Origin: an uncultured Pseudomonadales bacterium
Lineage (GTDB): Bacteria > Pseudomonadota > Gammaproteobacteria > Pseudomonadales > UBA7434
Direction of reading: 5' to 3'
Length of the DNA: 64,000 nucleotides
Assembly: GCA_943788835.1 (NCBI GenBank)
Contig: CALSRU010000008.1
Span: 29,052-93,051, forward strand
The position numbers and the translations under genes were made by a program. Shown here piece by piece: positions 29,641 through 37,043 of the stretch (the first letter of the stretch is position 1; each line of letters opens with the position of its first letter). Under the pieces are notes generated by a model. It searched no databases, had not been told where the DNA came from, and saw nothing but the letters and a program-made list of their open reading frames with translations.

Positions 29641-30057
29641 ATGTCGGTAGTTCATGTTGCTGTAGGCGTGGTTTTAAATAGTCAGAATGAAGTGCTTATT
29701 GCGCTGCGTGCAAAGCAAGCTCATCAAGGTGGACTGTGGGAATTTCCTGGCGGCAAAGTTGAGGTGGATGAAACTGTTCAGCAGGCACTCGTCAGAGAGC
29801 TCAAAGAAGAGCTGGATATTATTGCCGAATGTTTTAAGCCGCTAGTGGTTATTGAGCACGATTATGGTGACAAGACAGTGCGGCTTGATGTGTGGCTGGT
29901 TACCCAGTTTGATGGAGTGCCCTCTGGCTGCGAAGGTCAGCAAGTTAAGTGGGCTGAGATTGATGAATTGACTGGCTATGAATTTCCTGCAGCCAATGAA
30001 AAAATAATCGAAGATATTCTTTCGGCTCGCGCCTCTGGCTTACTTAGCGATATTTAG
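29641..30057 (+). CDS. mutT: 8-oxo-dGTP diphosphatase MutT
   Basis: A 138-residue Nudix hydrolase that removes oxidised guanine nucleotides from the pool. The Nudix box GGKVEVDETVQQALVRELKEELDI contains the catalytic REL-EE core; the usual Gly near the end of the box is Asp here. WEFPGGK and the C-terminal EFPAANEKII also fit MutT. Unlike Pseudomonas, there is no thiamine-phosphate-synthase-like C-terminal domain. Its last 14 nt overlap tail-to-tail with the gene on the opposite strand. Confidence 0.92.
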   Translation: MSVVHVAVGVVLNSQNEVLIALRAKQAHQGGLWEFPGGKVEVDETVQQALVRELKEELDIIAECFKPLVVIEHDYGDKTVRLDVWLVTQFDGVPSGCEGQQVKWAEIDELTGYEFPAANEKIIEDILSARASGLLSDI

Positions 30058-31639
30058 GTGCCGAAGCAATGGCTTGTTGCTTTTGAATATAGCCTAGCCC
30101 TAGGCCTAAAATAGCAAGCGCCCAAAGTGGGATGGGTATGTCGGTTTCCATGATTACCGGCACATCCGTCGGTACTTCCGCCCATGCAAGGCTGTAGTCC
30201 CAGTCAAAATCGCTTTGCCCTGATGCTCGTGTTACGCGTAATTGATAGTGTGTGTTGGCTTGCAATGGGAACCAAATATTTTCAGTATTATTGATCGTGC
30301 TGGTGGAGTCTGCGATCACCTGATTGCCGTTAGTGACATCGATGAGTTCCAAGTCGAGGTTGTGAAGCACTGCGGATTCATCGAAAAAGAGCGATGAATT
30401 TGCAGTGCCAGTCACCGCTAAATTCCACACTAATGCCACGCCTAGTTCACTTGGATGATCAATTAGGCCTAAATCATAAGTCGCTGTGATGTTAGAGCCG
30501 CCGCTGCCTCCAAATTGGTTGTCATGGTCAAAGCCGATATAGCCGCTATTGACTGAGCCGCCATCTTCAATACTCGCCGCCTCGCCGGCGGCGAGAATTT
30601 GGTAGCTGCGGTGTATGTTGAGTTGGCCGGCACCATAACGCCAATCTAGGCCATTGTCGGTTTGGTTAGTGGGCAGCACGCGGTATTCGTCGATATCACC
30701 TTGCGTTGCTGAAGTGGTGTTCTCGGTGACTCGCGAGGCGCCTGCCATGAGCGCGGCTTTAATGGTTTCTGTACGCTCAGCATTTTGTATGAGGTTGTTG
30801 TTTCGATTGGTAGTTGATGCGTCCGACCATGACGGATTTTGTTGGGCGGCTTCAATTAATAGAGCGATGGCTGATGAGGTGATGCCAGCCGAGCTGCTAG
30901 TAGTAGTGATGGGTGTGACTACATGTATGCTCGGTCGCCCTGAAACATAAATGCTGTCTAGGGCGATAACACCATCGGCATGGGTTGCATCGGTTACACC
31001 CGAAACAATGCCGTTGAGCGCAGTGGCGAAAAATGGGTTGTCGGTAGCGTTGTTTTGGATGCCATAGATTTGAATAAGTTCGTCGATATCGGAAAGCCAG
31101 TCAGCTAAGCGCAGGAACGTTGATGTGCCAGTGGCTGAAAAATTTCCGCTACTATCATTGATGCCTCCGCCAACCCAGCTGTGGTTGGCGATACGTCGAG
31201 TCGTTTCCAAGGGTATGGCTCGGCGCTCACCAGGATTTTTTCCAGCGGGCACAAGTTGTTGGAATAGCCAAGTGGACGCGCTATGTACGCCAACATCTGT
31301 AATGCCGGGGCTGGTAGATGTGGTGTTGCCATAAAAATACCGGCCAACGCTTGTAGAGTGAGATGATGCTCCCACTGATGCAGGCAGCGCTAAATCTGCA
31401 ATCGATTTGCCAATAAATTGGCTGTCGTTGGCATTGGGTGCCCAATTTCCCGAAGAATCTTGAGCTTCAACTTGAAAAACAGGCACGCCGCTGCCACTCG
31501 GCAGCGATGCGCCTAGCAGCGAGGATAAATCGGTAAAACCAATATCATCTTTCAGCGTTGCGTGAGTACTGGAATGCCACAGAGCGACCGTTCCCAGCAA
31601 CACAAGCCAACGCAAGGTTAGAGCTGATTTACAATTCAT
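30044..31639 (-). CDS. Exported subtilase-like (S8 fold) protein with C-terminal sorting-type tail
   Basis: A 531-residue exported protein. The signal peptide spans about 1-26 (cut after STHA). The middle resembles subtilases but with altered active-site blocks: VPVFQVEAQ (Glu58 where VxxxD has Asp), SHSTSVGRYFYG (His94 in an HGTxVAG-like block), NHSWVGGG (strand near 152) and TTSSSAGITSSAIALL (Ser248 aligned with GTSxAAP). A jelly-roll-like domain follows (about 380-500), then a tripartite tail: IPIPLWALAILGLGLGYIQ and a few basic residues, like C-terminal sorting or anchor signals. I start at the ATG at 31639; the TTG at 31693 has no signal-like start. Proteolytic activity is uncertain. Confidence 0.68.
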   Translation of the reverse strand: MNCKSALTLRWLVLLGTVALWHSSTHATLKDDIGFTDLSSLLGASLPSGSGVPVFQVEAQDSSGNWAPNANDSQFIGKSIADLALPASVGASSHSTSVGRYFYGNTTSTSPGITDVGVHSASTWLFQQLVPAGKNPGERRAIPLETTRRIANHSWVGGGINDSSGNFSATGTSTFLRLADWLSDIDELIQIYGIQNNATDNPFFATALNGIVSGVTDATHADGVIALDSIYVSGRPSIHVVTPITTTSSSAGITSSAIALLIEAAQQNPSWSDASTTNRNNNLIQNAERTETIKAALMAGASRVTENTTSATQGDIDEYRVLPTNQTDNGLDWRYGAGQLNIHRSYQILAAGEAASIEDGGSVNSGYIGFDHDNQFGGSGGSNITATYDLGLIDHPSELGVALVWNLAVTGTANSSLFFDESAVLHNLDLELIDVTNGNQVIADSTSTINNTENIWFPLQANTHYQLRVTRASGQSDFDWDYSLAWAEVPTDVPVIMETDIPIPLWALAILGLGLGYIQKQQAIASAPKYR

Positions 31640-31901
31640 TGCGAAGATTACTATTATTGAAAAGTACTTTTTATTGAAGTTGACGCACTGCAAGGCTGTG
31701 CTTAACCTGGCATTCTTCGTTCAACTTTTGTCTTATTCACTCCAACAATGATACATCAATTGAGTGATTCTGGGTGAGCAATTACGTTATTGGGTGGCGG
31801 GCCGCGAGGATTGAAAGGATCGTTCGTTCACCTGCGGCCTCGGCGGTTTAGTTCGGTATTGTGATTGAGAAAATTCAATAAGCTATTGAAAAATATTATT
31901 T

Positions 31902-32096
31902 TTATTGATCTTCGAATGACTCGCTAAAGATATCGTCGTAGTCGCCGGTCCCAGCTATTCGTTTCTCTTCATTGGCCCAGTCGATAAAGTCGGCGTCTTG
32001 GCAGCGCTTTGAGCAGAAGGGGCGATAAATGCTAGTAGGCTCCCAGGGCACTATTTCGGCGCAAGTTGGGCAGTTGACTTCAATATCCTTTGGCAT
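31902..32096 (-). CDS. yacG: DNA gyrase inhibitor YacG
   Basis: A 64-residue zinc-binding protein with the four-cysteine pattern CPTC...[10 protein letters not shown] and the conserved [12 protein letters not shown] helix. YacG binds GyrB and blocks DNA binding by gyrase in E. coli. The tail is acidic ([11 protein letters not shown]). The first ATG is at 32096; the track start is a TTG at 32108 that lies inside the heptamer repeat. It is downstream of coaE, as in E. coli and Pseudomonas, although the pilBCD genes usually found beside them are not in this window. Confidence 0.92.
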   Translation of the reverse strand: MPKDIEVNCPTCAEIVPWEPTSIYRPFCSKRCQDADFIDWANEEKRIAGTGDYDDIFSESFEDQ

Positions 32097-32103
32097 GCTC
32101 GTC

Positions 32104-32162
32104 TTCAAGGTTCAAGGTTCAAGGTTCAAGGTTCACAGGTTCAGGGTTCAGGGTTCAGGGTT
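32104..32162. repeat. Heptamer tandem repeat between coaE and yacG
   Basis: The plus strand reads four units of TTCAAGG, one eight-base unit TTCACAGG and three units of TTCAGGG, then TT. The array touches the coaE stop codon on one side and reaches to within 8 bases of the yacG ATG on the other, so it fills the whole 64-base spacer apart from a few bases. Copy number is likely to vary by slippage. It occupies the region where the yacG ribosome-binding site should be. Confidence 0.9.
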
Positions 32163-32805
32163 AATTTGAGTGCACATCTGCCATTTCGCAATAGGTTGTA
32201 TGCAGATTGTCCACTGCTGCAAATAGCGATTCTAAAGAGCCACTATTATCGACGATGTCATCGGCTTGCGCTAATTTTTCATCCCGATGCATTTGGCTTT
32301 CAATGATTTTGTTTATTTGCACTGAGCTATTAGCATCGCGCGTGATGACTCGCTCAATTTGTAGCGGTTTTGGTACGTCAATCAGTAAAATGCGGTCTAC
32401 TCGCTCATGCTGACCTGACTCGAGAAGTAGTGGCGATTCGAGAATCCTGTAAGGCGGGTCCTGTTCATGTTGCGGTGCATGGAGGCGTTGATGGATGATT
32501 TCGCCAACCAGCGGGTGGGTCAGGTGCTCAAGCCAGCGACGATCTGCTTCGTTGCTAAAGACAATGGTGCGTAACTTCGCTCGGTTGAGGCTTCCATCTT
32601 CTTGCAAGACCGCAAGGCCGAAGCGTTCGGCAATGGCCTCAAGGGCTGGGCTTCCGGGTGCGACGACTTCTCGAGCCACGCTGTCGGCGTTAATCACGGT
32701 TACGCCATGCTCTATAAAGCGTTCAGCTGCAGCGGACTTTCCGCTGCCAATGCCACCCGTCAAGCCAATGATAAGGGTTGGTGCGGCATGCTCTGCTTCT
32801 TTCAT
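32161..32805 (-). CDS. coaE: Dephospho-CoA kinase CoaE
   Basis: Phosphorylates the 3'-hydroxyl of dephospho-CoA, the last step of coenzyme A synthesis. The P-loop IGLTGGIGSGKSAAAERF lies at about residues 12-30; DADSVAREVV-type (INADSVAREVVAPGS), the HPLVGEII block and the ESPLLLESGQHERVDRILLIDVP segment are family hallmarks. The 214 residues are slightly above the usual ~205. It precedes yacG on the minus strand, probably co-transcribed across the repeat. Confidence 0.94.
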   Translation of the reverse strand: MKEAEHAAPTLIIGLTGGIGSGKSAAAERFIEHGVTVINADSVAREVVAPGSPALEAIAERFGLAVLQEDGSLNRAKLRTIVFSNEADRRWLEHLTHPLVGEIIHQRLHAPQHEQDPPYRILESPLLLESGQHERVDRILLIDVPKPLQIERVITRDANSSVQINKIIESQMHRDEKLAQADDIVDNSGSLESLFAAVDNLHTTYCEMADVHSN

Positions 32806-33040
32806 CTACTGATGCCCCGCGGCTAAATTATGTGTAAGAGCGAATCGTCGGTTGCTAGGATGGGTGGCATCGACCAGCATGTGAGTAATTCTGCCATCCC
32901 CACTACATTATACGGTGATCAGCACAATATCGGCTGCGAAGTAAATAATGACAGTGCCGTAGGTGTTTAGGCTATTGGCCTTGAGCAGGTGGCAGTTTAG
33001 ACTCTGTACTCCCTAGCTTGTTTATTGCGTCGAGGCTTGT

Positions 33041-34057
33041 ATGGATTTTGTTGGCAGTCACATTCTGTCTATCGATCAGTTTGAACGTCCTGATATTGAT
33101 CGTATATTTGCAGTGGCGGTTTTGATGGAGCCCTTTGCGCAGCGCAAACGCGTAACCAAAGTGCTAGATGGCGCCATATTAGGCAATATGTTTTTTGAGG
33201 CTAGTACGCGCACGCGCATTAGCTTTGGCTGCGCTTTCAATTTGTTAGGCGGCGAAGTTCGTGAAACCACTGGTATTGAAAACAGTGCCTTGGCTAAAGG
33301 CGAGTCGCTATATGATACCGCTCGAGTACTGAGTGGCTACAGTGATGTGATTGTTATGCGCCATCCCGAAGCCGGCTCGGTGGCCGAGTTTGCTTCGGCT
33401 AGTCGAGTGCCGGTATTAAATGGTGGTGATGGCGCTAATGAGCACCCGACTCAAGCGTTGCTCGATTTATATACCATTCAAAAAGAAATGCTCGCTAAGC
33501 AGCGTCAGCTTGATGGTTTGCGTATTGCAATGATCGGCGATCTTAAATATGGCCGAACGGTTCATTCGCTGGTGAAGTTGTTGTGTCGTTATAACAATAT
33601 CCATTTGCATTTGATTGCGCCGGCAGCCTTGCAGATGCCTGAGCATCTAGTCGATATGGCTCGCGCTAATGGTCATACTGTGTACATTTCTGAGCAGCTT
33701 GAGGGCAGTATCGCGCATGTTGATATTGCTTACTCAACACGCATTCAAGAGGAGCGATTTGGCTCGCGAGCCGAAGCCGATCTTTACCGAGGTAAGTTCA
33801 GACTTAATCAGAGCGTCTATACCCAGCATTGCGAGCCTAATACGGTCATTATGCATCCGCTGCCGCGTGATTCCCGTGCTGAGGCGAACGAGTTGGATAC
33901 CGACCTCAATGAGAATCCAAATTTGGCCATTTTCCGTCAAGCCGATAATGGCATTGTTATTCGTATGGCGCTGTTTGCGCTCACTCTCGATATTGTGGAT
34001 GCCATTGATGACTGTTCGCAATCCGTAGGTTGGTATACAGGTAGCCGCTTCCAGTAA
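33041..34057 (+). CDS. pyrB: Aspartate carbamoyltransferase catalytic subunit PyrB
   Basis: Condenses carbamoyl phosphate with aspartate, the first committed step of pyrimidine synthesis. Carbamoyl phosphate site FFEASTRTRISF, the 80s loop region, ATCase signature GDGANEHPTQALLDLYTI, GDLKYGRTVHSL and the MHPLPRDSRAEANELD loop are present. The type is close to E. coli PyrB rather than the PyrB-PyrC dodecamer type of Pseudomonas; no pyrI regulatory subunit follows, so it may be unregulated or paired with a subunit elsewhere. It stands alone between coaE (divergent) and murJ. Confidence 0.93.
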   Translation: MDFVGSHILSIDQFERPDIDRIFAVAVLMEPFAQRKRVTKVLDGAILGNMFFEASTRTRISFGCAFNLLGGEVRETTGIENSALAKGESLYDTARVLSGYSDVIVMRHPEAGSVAEFASASRVPVLNGGDGANEHPTQALLDLYTIQKEMLAKQRQLDGLRIAMIGDLKYGRTVHSLVKLLCRYNNIHLHLIAPAALQMPEHLVDMARANGHTVYISEQLEGSIAHVDIAYSTRIQEERFGSRAEADLYRGKFRLNQSVYTQHCEPNTVIMHPLPRDSRAEANELDTDLNENPNLAIFRQADNGIVIRMALFALTLDIVDAIDDCSQSVGWYTGSRFQ

Positions 34058-34129
34058 TGCACAAAAATCTTAGCTGCGCGGCAGTAGATCAACAGTTAGC
34101 TTGTGCTAACGGCGAGGTATAGACTACCT

Positions 34130-35809
34130 ATGACCGCGCCAGCTTCATCACCTCAGTCAGCTCGCCCCTCGAACGGTTTGTTAGGTTCAAGCCTGGTTGT
34201 TGGGTCCATGACCATGCTCTCGCGGGTGATGGGACTTTTGCGTGATGTTGTGATCGCTCGATTTTTTGGAGCGGGTGAGAATGCCGATGCTTTTTTTGTA
34301 GCCTTCCGAATCCCACAGTTTTTACGTAGATTGTTCGCTGAAGGCGCTTTCGCGCAGGCCTTTATCCCTGTGTTAGCTGAATATCGTAATGCTCGCGAAC
34401 AATCGGGTGACTTGGCAGCACTGCGTTTGTTAGTGAATGCTGTGTGTGGTGTATTAGGTGGGACGTTAGTGTTAATTACCAGTGTGGTGGTGATGTCTGC
34501 GCCCTTGGTTACGATGGTTTTCGCACCAGGCTTTATCAATCAGCCTGAAAAGTTTGAGTTAACCGTGGCCTTGTTGCGTATTACGTTTCCTTATTTATTG
34601 TTGATATCACTTACTGGTTTTGCAGGGGCTATTCTCAACAGCTACGATCGGTTTGTGGTGCCGGCATTCACGCCGGTTTTGTTGAATGCGTCACTTATAG
34701 CAAGCGCCTTGTGGTTGTCTCCGCATTTGGCTGAGCCAGTCTTTGCGTTGGCTTGGGGTGTGGTACTGGCAGGTTTTGCACAGCTAATGTTTCAGCTCCC
34801 ATTTTTAGCCAAATTACATTTGTTGCCGCGACCTACATGGGACCCGAGTCACCCTGGTGTGCGTAAAATCATGCAGTTAATGCTGCCCGCTATCTTTGGT
34901 GTGTCGGTCAGTCAAATCAATTTATTGCTTGATACAGTCCTCGCCTCGTTTCTTCCGTCGGGAAGTGTGTCATGGCTTTACTATTCTGATCGTTTGGCCG
35001 AGCTGCCACTGGGTGTATTTGGTATTGCTATTGCCACCGTTATTTTGCCAAGTTTGTCGCGCTTACAACTGGGTAGCATAGTTGGAGAGGGCATCGGGAC
35101 ACTGGAGCAGCAGCGGGCGAATACCGCTATTGTGGCGCAGTTTCGCGATACCCTCGATTGGGGGTTGCGCTGTGTGGTGATTGTCGCTTTGCCAGCTAGC
35201 TGTGCGTTGGTTTTGTTGGCGCAGCCCATTTTATACTTGCTGTTTCAGTATCAGGCCATGACCCCCCTCGATGTGCAAATGTCTGCACTGAGTATGCAGG
35301 CCTATGCATTGGGTTTGCTGGCCTTTATGTCAATTAAAGTGCTAGCGACCGGTTACTTCGCACAGCAAGATATGAAAAGCCCTGTGCGTATTGGCATCAT
35401 TGCGATGGTGGCAAATATGGGGCTCAATTTATTCTTGGTAGCTATTTTGCATTTTTATTTCCGCTTGGGCCATGTTGGCTTGGCGCTAGCGACTTCGCTG
35501 GCAGCTTTTTTGAATGCAGGGTTGCTCCTGCGTGGCTTATCTAACAGTCAGGCGCTCCAGCGATTTATGGATACAGGGGAGCATTTGCTGACCAGTCAAT
35601 TTTGGTGGTTGTTGCGCCGAATACTTTTAGCCACGCTGATCATGGGTTTGGCTTTGTACTGGGCATCTCCAGACTTATCTTTTTGGCCCGACGCTTCTTT
35701 TTTGCAGCGCTTGGGCGAGGTAGTGATCCTTTGTGCCGGCGGGCTGGCGAGCTACCTGACGGTCTTGCTGTTACTTGGCGTGCGCGTCACGCACTTTAGA
35801 GCTGCCTAG
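34130..35809 (+). CDS. murJ: Lipid II flippase MurJ (MviN)
   Basis: A MOP-superfamily membrane protein that flips lipid II to the periplasmic side. The 559 residues carry about 14 membrane helices. The conserved opening block SRVMGLLRDVVIARFFGAGENADAFFVAFRIPQFLRRLFAEG is split here in reading as SRVMGLLRDVV and RIPNxLRRLF-type RIPQFLRRLF, with Arg residues typical of the substrate cavity. I use the ATG at 34130 with GCGAGG upstream; the track GTG at 34103 adds nine residues. In many gammaproteobacteria murJ precedes ribF, as here, but the usual rpsT is missing from the gap. Confidence 0.94.
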   Translation: MTAPASSPQSARPSNGLLGSSLVVGSMTMLSRVMGLLRDVVIARFFGAGENADAFFVAFRIPQFLRRLFAEGAFAQAFIPVLAEYRNAREQSGDLAALRLLVNAVCGVLGGTLVLITSVVVMSAPLVTMVFAPGFINQPEKFELTVALLRITFPYLLLISLTGFAGAILNSYDRFVVPAFTPVLLNASLIASALWLSPHLAEPVFALAWGVVLAGFAQLMFQLPFLAKLHLLPRPTWDPSHPGVRKIMQLMLPAIFGVSVSQINLLLDTVLASFLPSGSVSWLYYSDRLAELPLGVFGIAIATVILPSLSRLQLGSIVGEGIGTLEQQRANTAIVAQFRDTLDWGLRCVVIVALPASCALVLLAQPILYLLFQYQAMTPLDVQMSALSMQAYALGLLAFMSIKVLATGYFAQQDMKSPVRIGIIAMVANMGLNLFLVAILHFYFRLGHVGLALATSLAAFLNAGLLLRGLSNSQALQRFMDTGEHLLTSQFWWLLRRILLATLIMGLALYWASPDLSFWPDASFLQRLGEVVILCAGGLASYLTVLLLLGVRVTHFRAA

Positions 35810-35875
35810 TCTCGATAATGGCATGTAATCACTGACTTTATGCAGATTTAAAAACTCCGGCAGATGAACTGCGTA

Positions 35876-35881
35876 TATAAT
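35876..35881 (+). promoter_or_regulatory. Promoter-like -10 box upstream of ribF
   Basis: GCGTATATAATTT contains a perfect TATAAT, about 147 bases before the ribF start, after the murJ stop. The -35 position (AACTCC) is poor. It could drive the ribF-ileS-lspA-fkpB-ispH operon; a second AT-rich box (TTTATAAG) lies nearer the gene at about 35940. Confidence 0.25.
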
Positions 35882-36027
35882 TTACGACCTTGTCTAATGT
35901 TCGGTTAAGTAGCTTGCCGGTCGCAATGAACTTGCCCTTTATAAGATGAATGTAGAAGGCATTGCCAGCGAGCAACTCGGTCGGGTAAGGGTTAGGCGCC
36001 AAACCAACAGAACAGGAAAATAATAGC

Positions 36028-37020
36028 GTGCAAATAATTCGGGGGCTACACAACCTTTTTGGGCGCTACCAACATGCGCTGCCCAACGGTTGTGTGGCGA
36101 CGATGGGCGCGTTTGATGGGCTGCACAAGGGGCATAGGGCTGTTCTTGATCACTTGGTTGAAGTTGGCGAGAGCATGCGGCTACCTTCTGTTGTAGTCAT
36201 TTTAGAGCCGCTGCCCAGAGAATATTTTGCGCCGCTGGATGCGCCGTCGCGGTTGATGAGCTTTCGTGAGAAAGTGGAAGGTTTTGCGGCGCTTGGCATC
36301 GATTTTTTACTCGTGGTTAGGTTCGATGATGGTGTGCGCAATACGGAGGCTGCCGATTTTATCGAGCGGGTCTTTGTGCAAGGATTGGCAACCGTGCACT
36401 TGGTTATGGGTGATGACTCGCAATTTGGTCGCAGTGGCAGTGGCGACTACAAATTGTTGGAGTCTCTGGGTCGCCAGCATGCGTTTAGTGTCGAACCTAC
36501 GCCGACCTTTGAATTTGCTGGTGGCAGAGTGTCGAGTACACGTATTCGCGAGTTATTGGAACACGGCGAATTTACACAGGCAGAGGAATTGCTTGGCAGG
36601 GCTTACAGCATTTCGGGGAAGGTGATCTATGGCCGGCAGCTGGGTCGAGAGCTCGGCGCGCCTACAGCAAATATTAGCTTGCACCGGATTCAGGCAGCTA
36701 TGGCGGGTGTTTATGCAGTTGAGGCCCGACTCGTTAACTCATCTCAGTCGGTACTCGAAATGCCAAATGACTGGATGATCGGTGTTGCTAATGTCGGTGT
36801 TAGGCCAACGGTAGATGCAAATGTTAAAGCCATTCTCGAGGTTCACTTAATCGACTTTCAGGGGGACTTGTATGGCCGACAAATGGAGGTGCGGTTTTTA
36901 CATAAGATTAGAGAAGAGCAGCGCTTTAGCGACGTTGCACAGTTGCAATCGCAAATCGAACGCGATGTAGCGGATACAAGATCTTGGTTTGGCGCAAATG
37001 AACAAGCGCTGGTTAAATAA
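36028..37020 (+). CDS. ribF: Bifunctional riboflavin kinase/FAD synthetase RibF
   Basis: Makes FMN then FAD from riboflavin. The N-terminal FMN adenylyltransferase domain (about 1-160) has the nucleotidyl motif MGAFDGLHKGHRAVL and RVSSTRIREL; the C-terminal riboflavin kinase domain (about 185-310) has GRELGAPTANIS and the GVANVGVRPTV segment. The GTG at 36028 gives the canonical beginning MQIIRGLHNL. The 330 residues exceed E. coli RibF (313) slightly. First gene of the ribF-ileS-lspA-fkpB-ispH run, 23 nt before ileS. Confidence 0.95.
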   Translation: MQIIRGLHNLFGRYQHALPNGCVATMGAFDGLHKGHRAVLDHLVEVGESMRLPSVVVILEPLPREYFAPLDAPSRLMSFREKVEGFAALGIDFLLVVRFDDGVRNTEAADFIERVFVQGLATVHLVMGDDSQFGRSGSGDYKLLESLGRQHAFSVEPTPTFEFAGGRVSSTRIRELLEHGEFTQAEELLGRAYSISGKVIYGRQLGRELGAPTANISLHRIQAAMAGVYAVEARLVNSSQSVLEMPNDWMIGVANVGVRPTVDANVKAILEVHLIDFQGDLYGRQMEVRFLHKIREEQRFSDVAQLQSQIERDVADTRSWFGANEQALVK

Positions 37021-37043
37021 TTTTTTAATGATTTTAATTTGTT

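Noticed and set aside
29750-29830. MutT Nudix box with Asp in place of the late Gly
   Set aside because: The catalytic REL-EE residues are intact and this position varies in Nudix proteins.
35838-36053. 71-residue minus-strand ORF between murJ and ribF, considered as a possible rpsT-like gene
   Set aside because: The sequence is not S20 (no Ala/Lys-rich helices) and it overlaps the ribF start.
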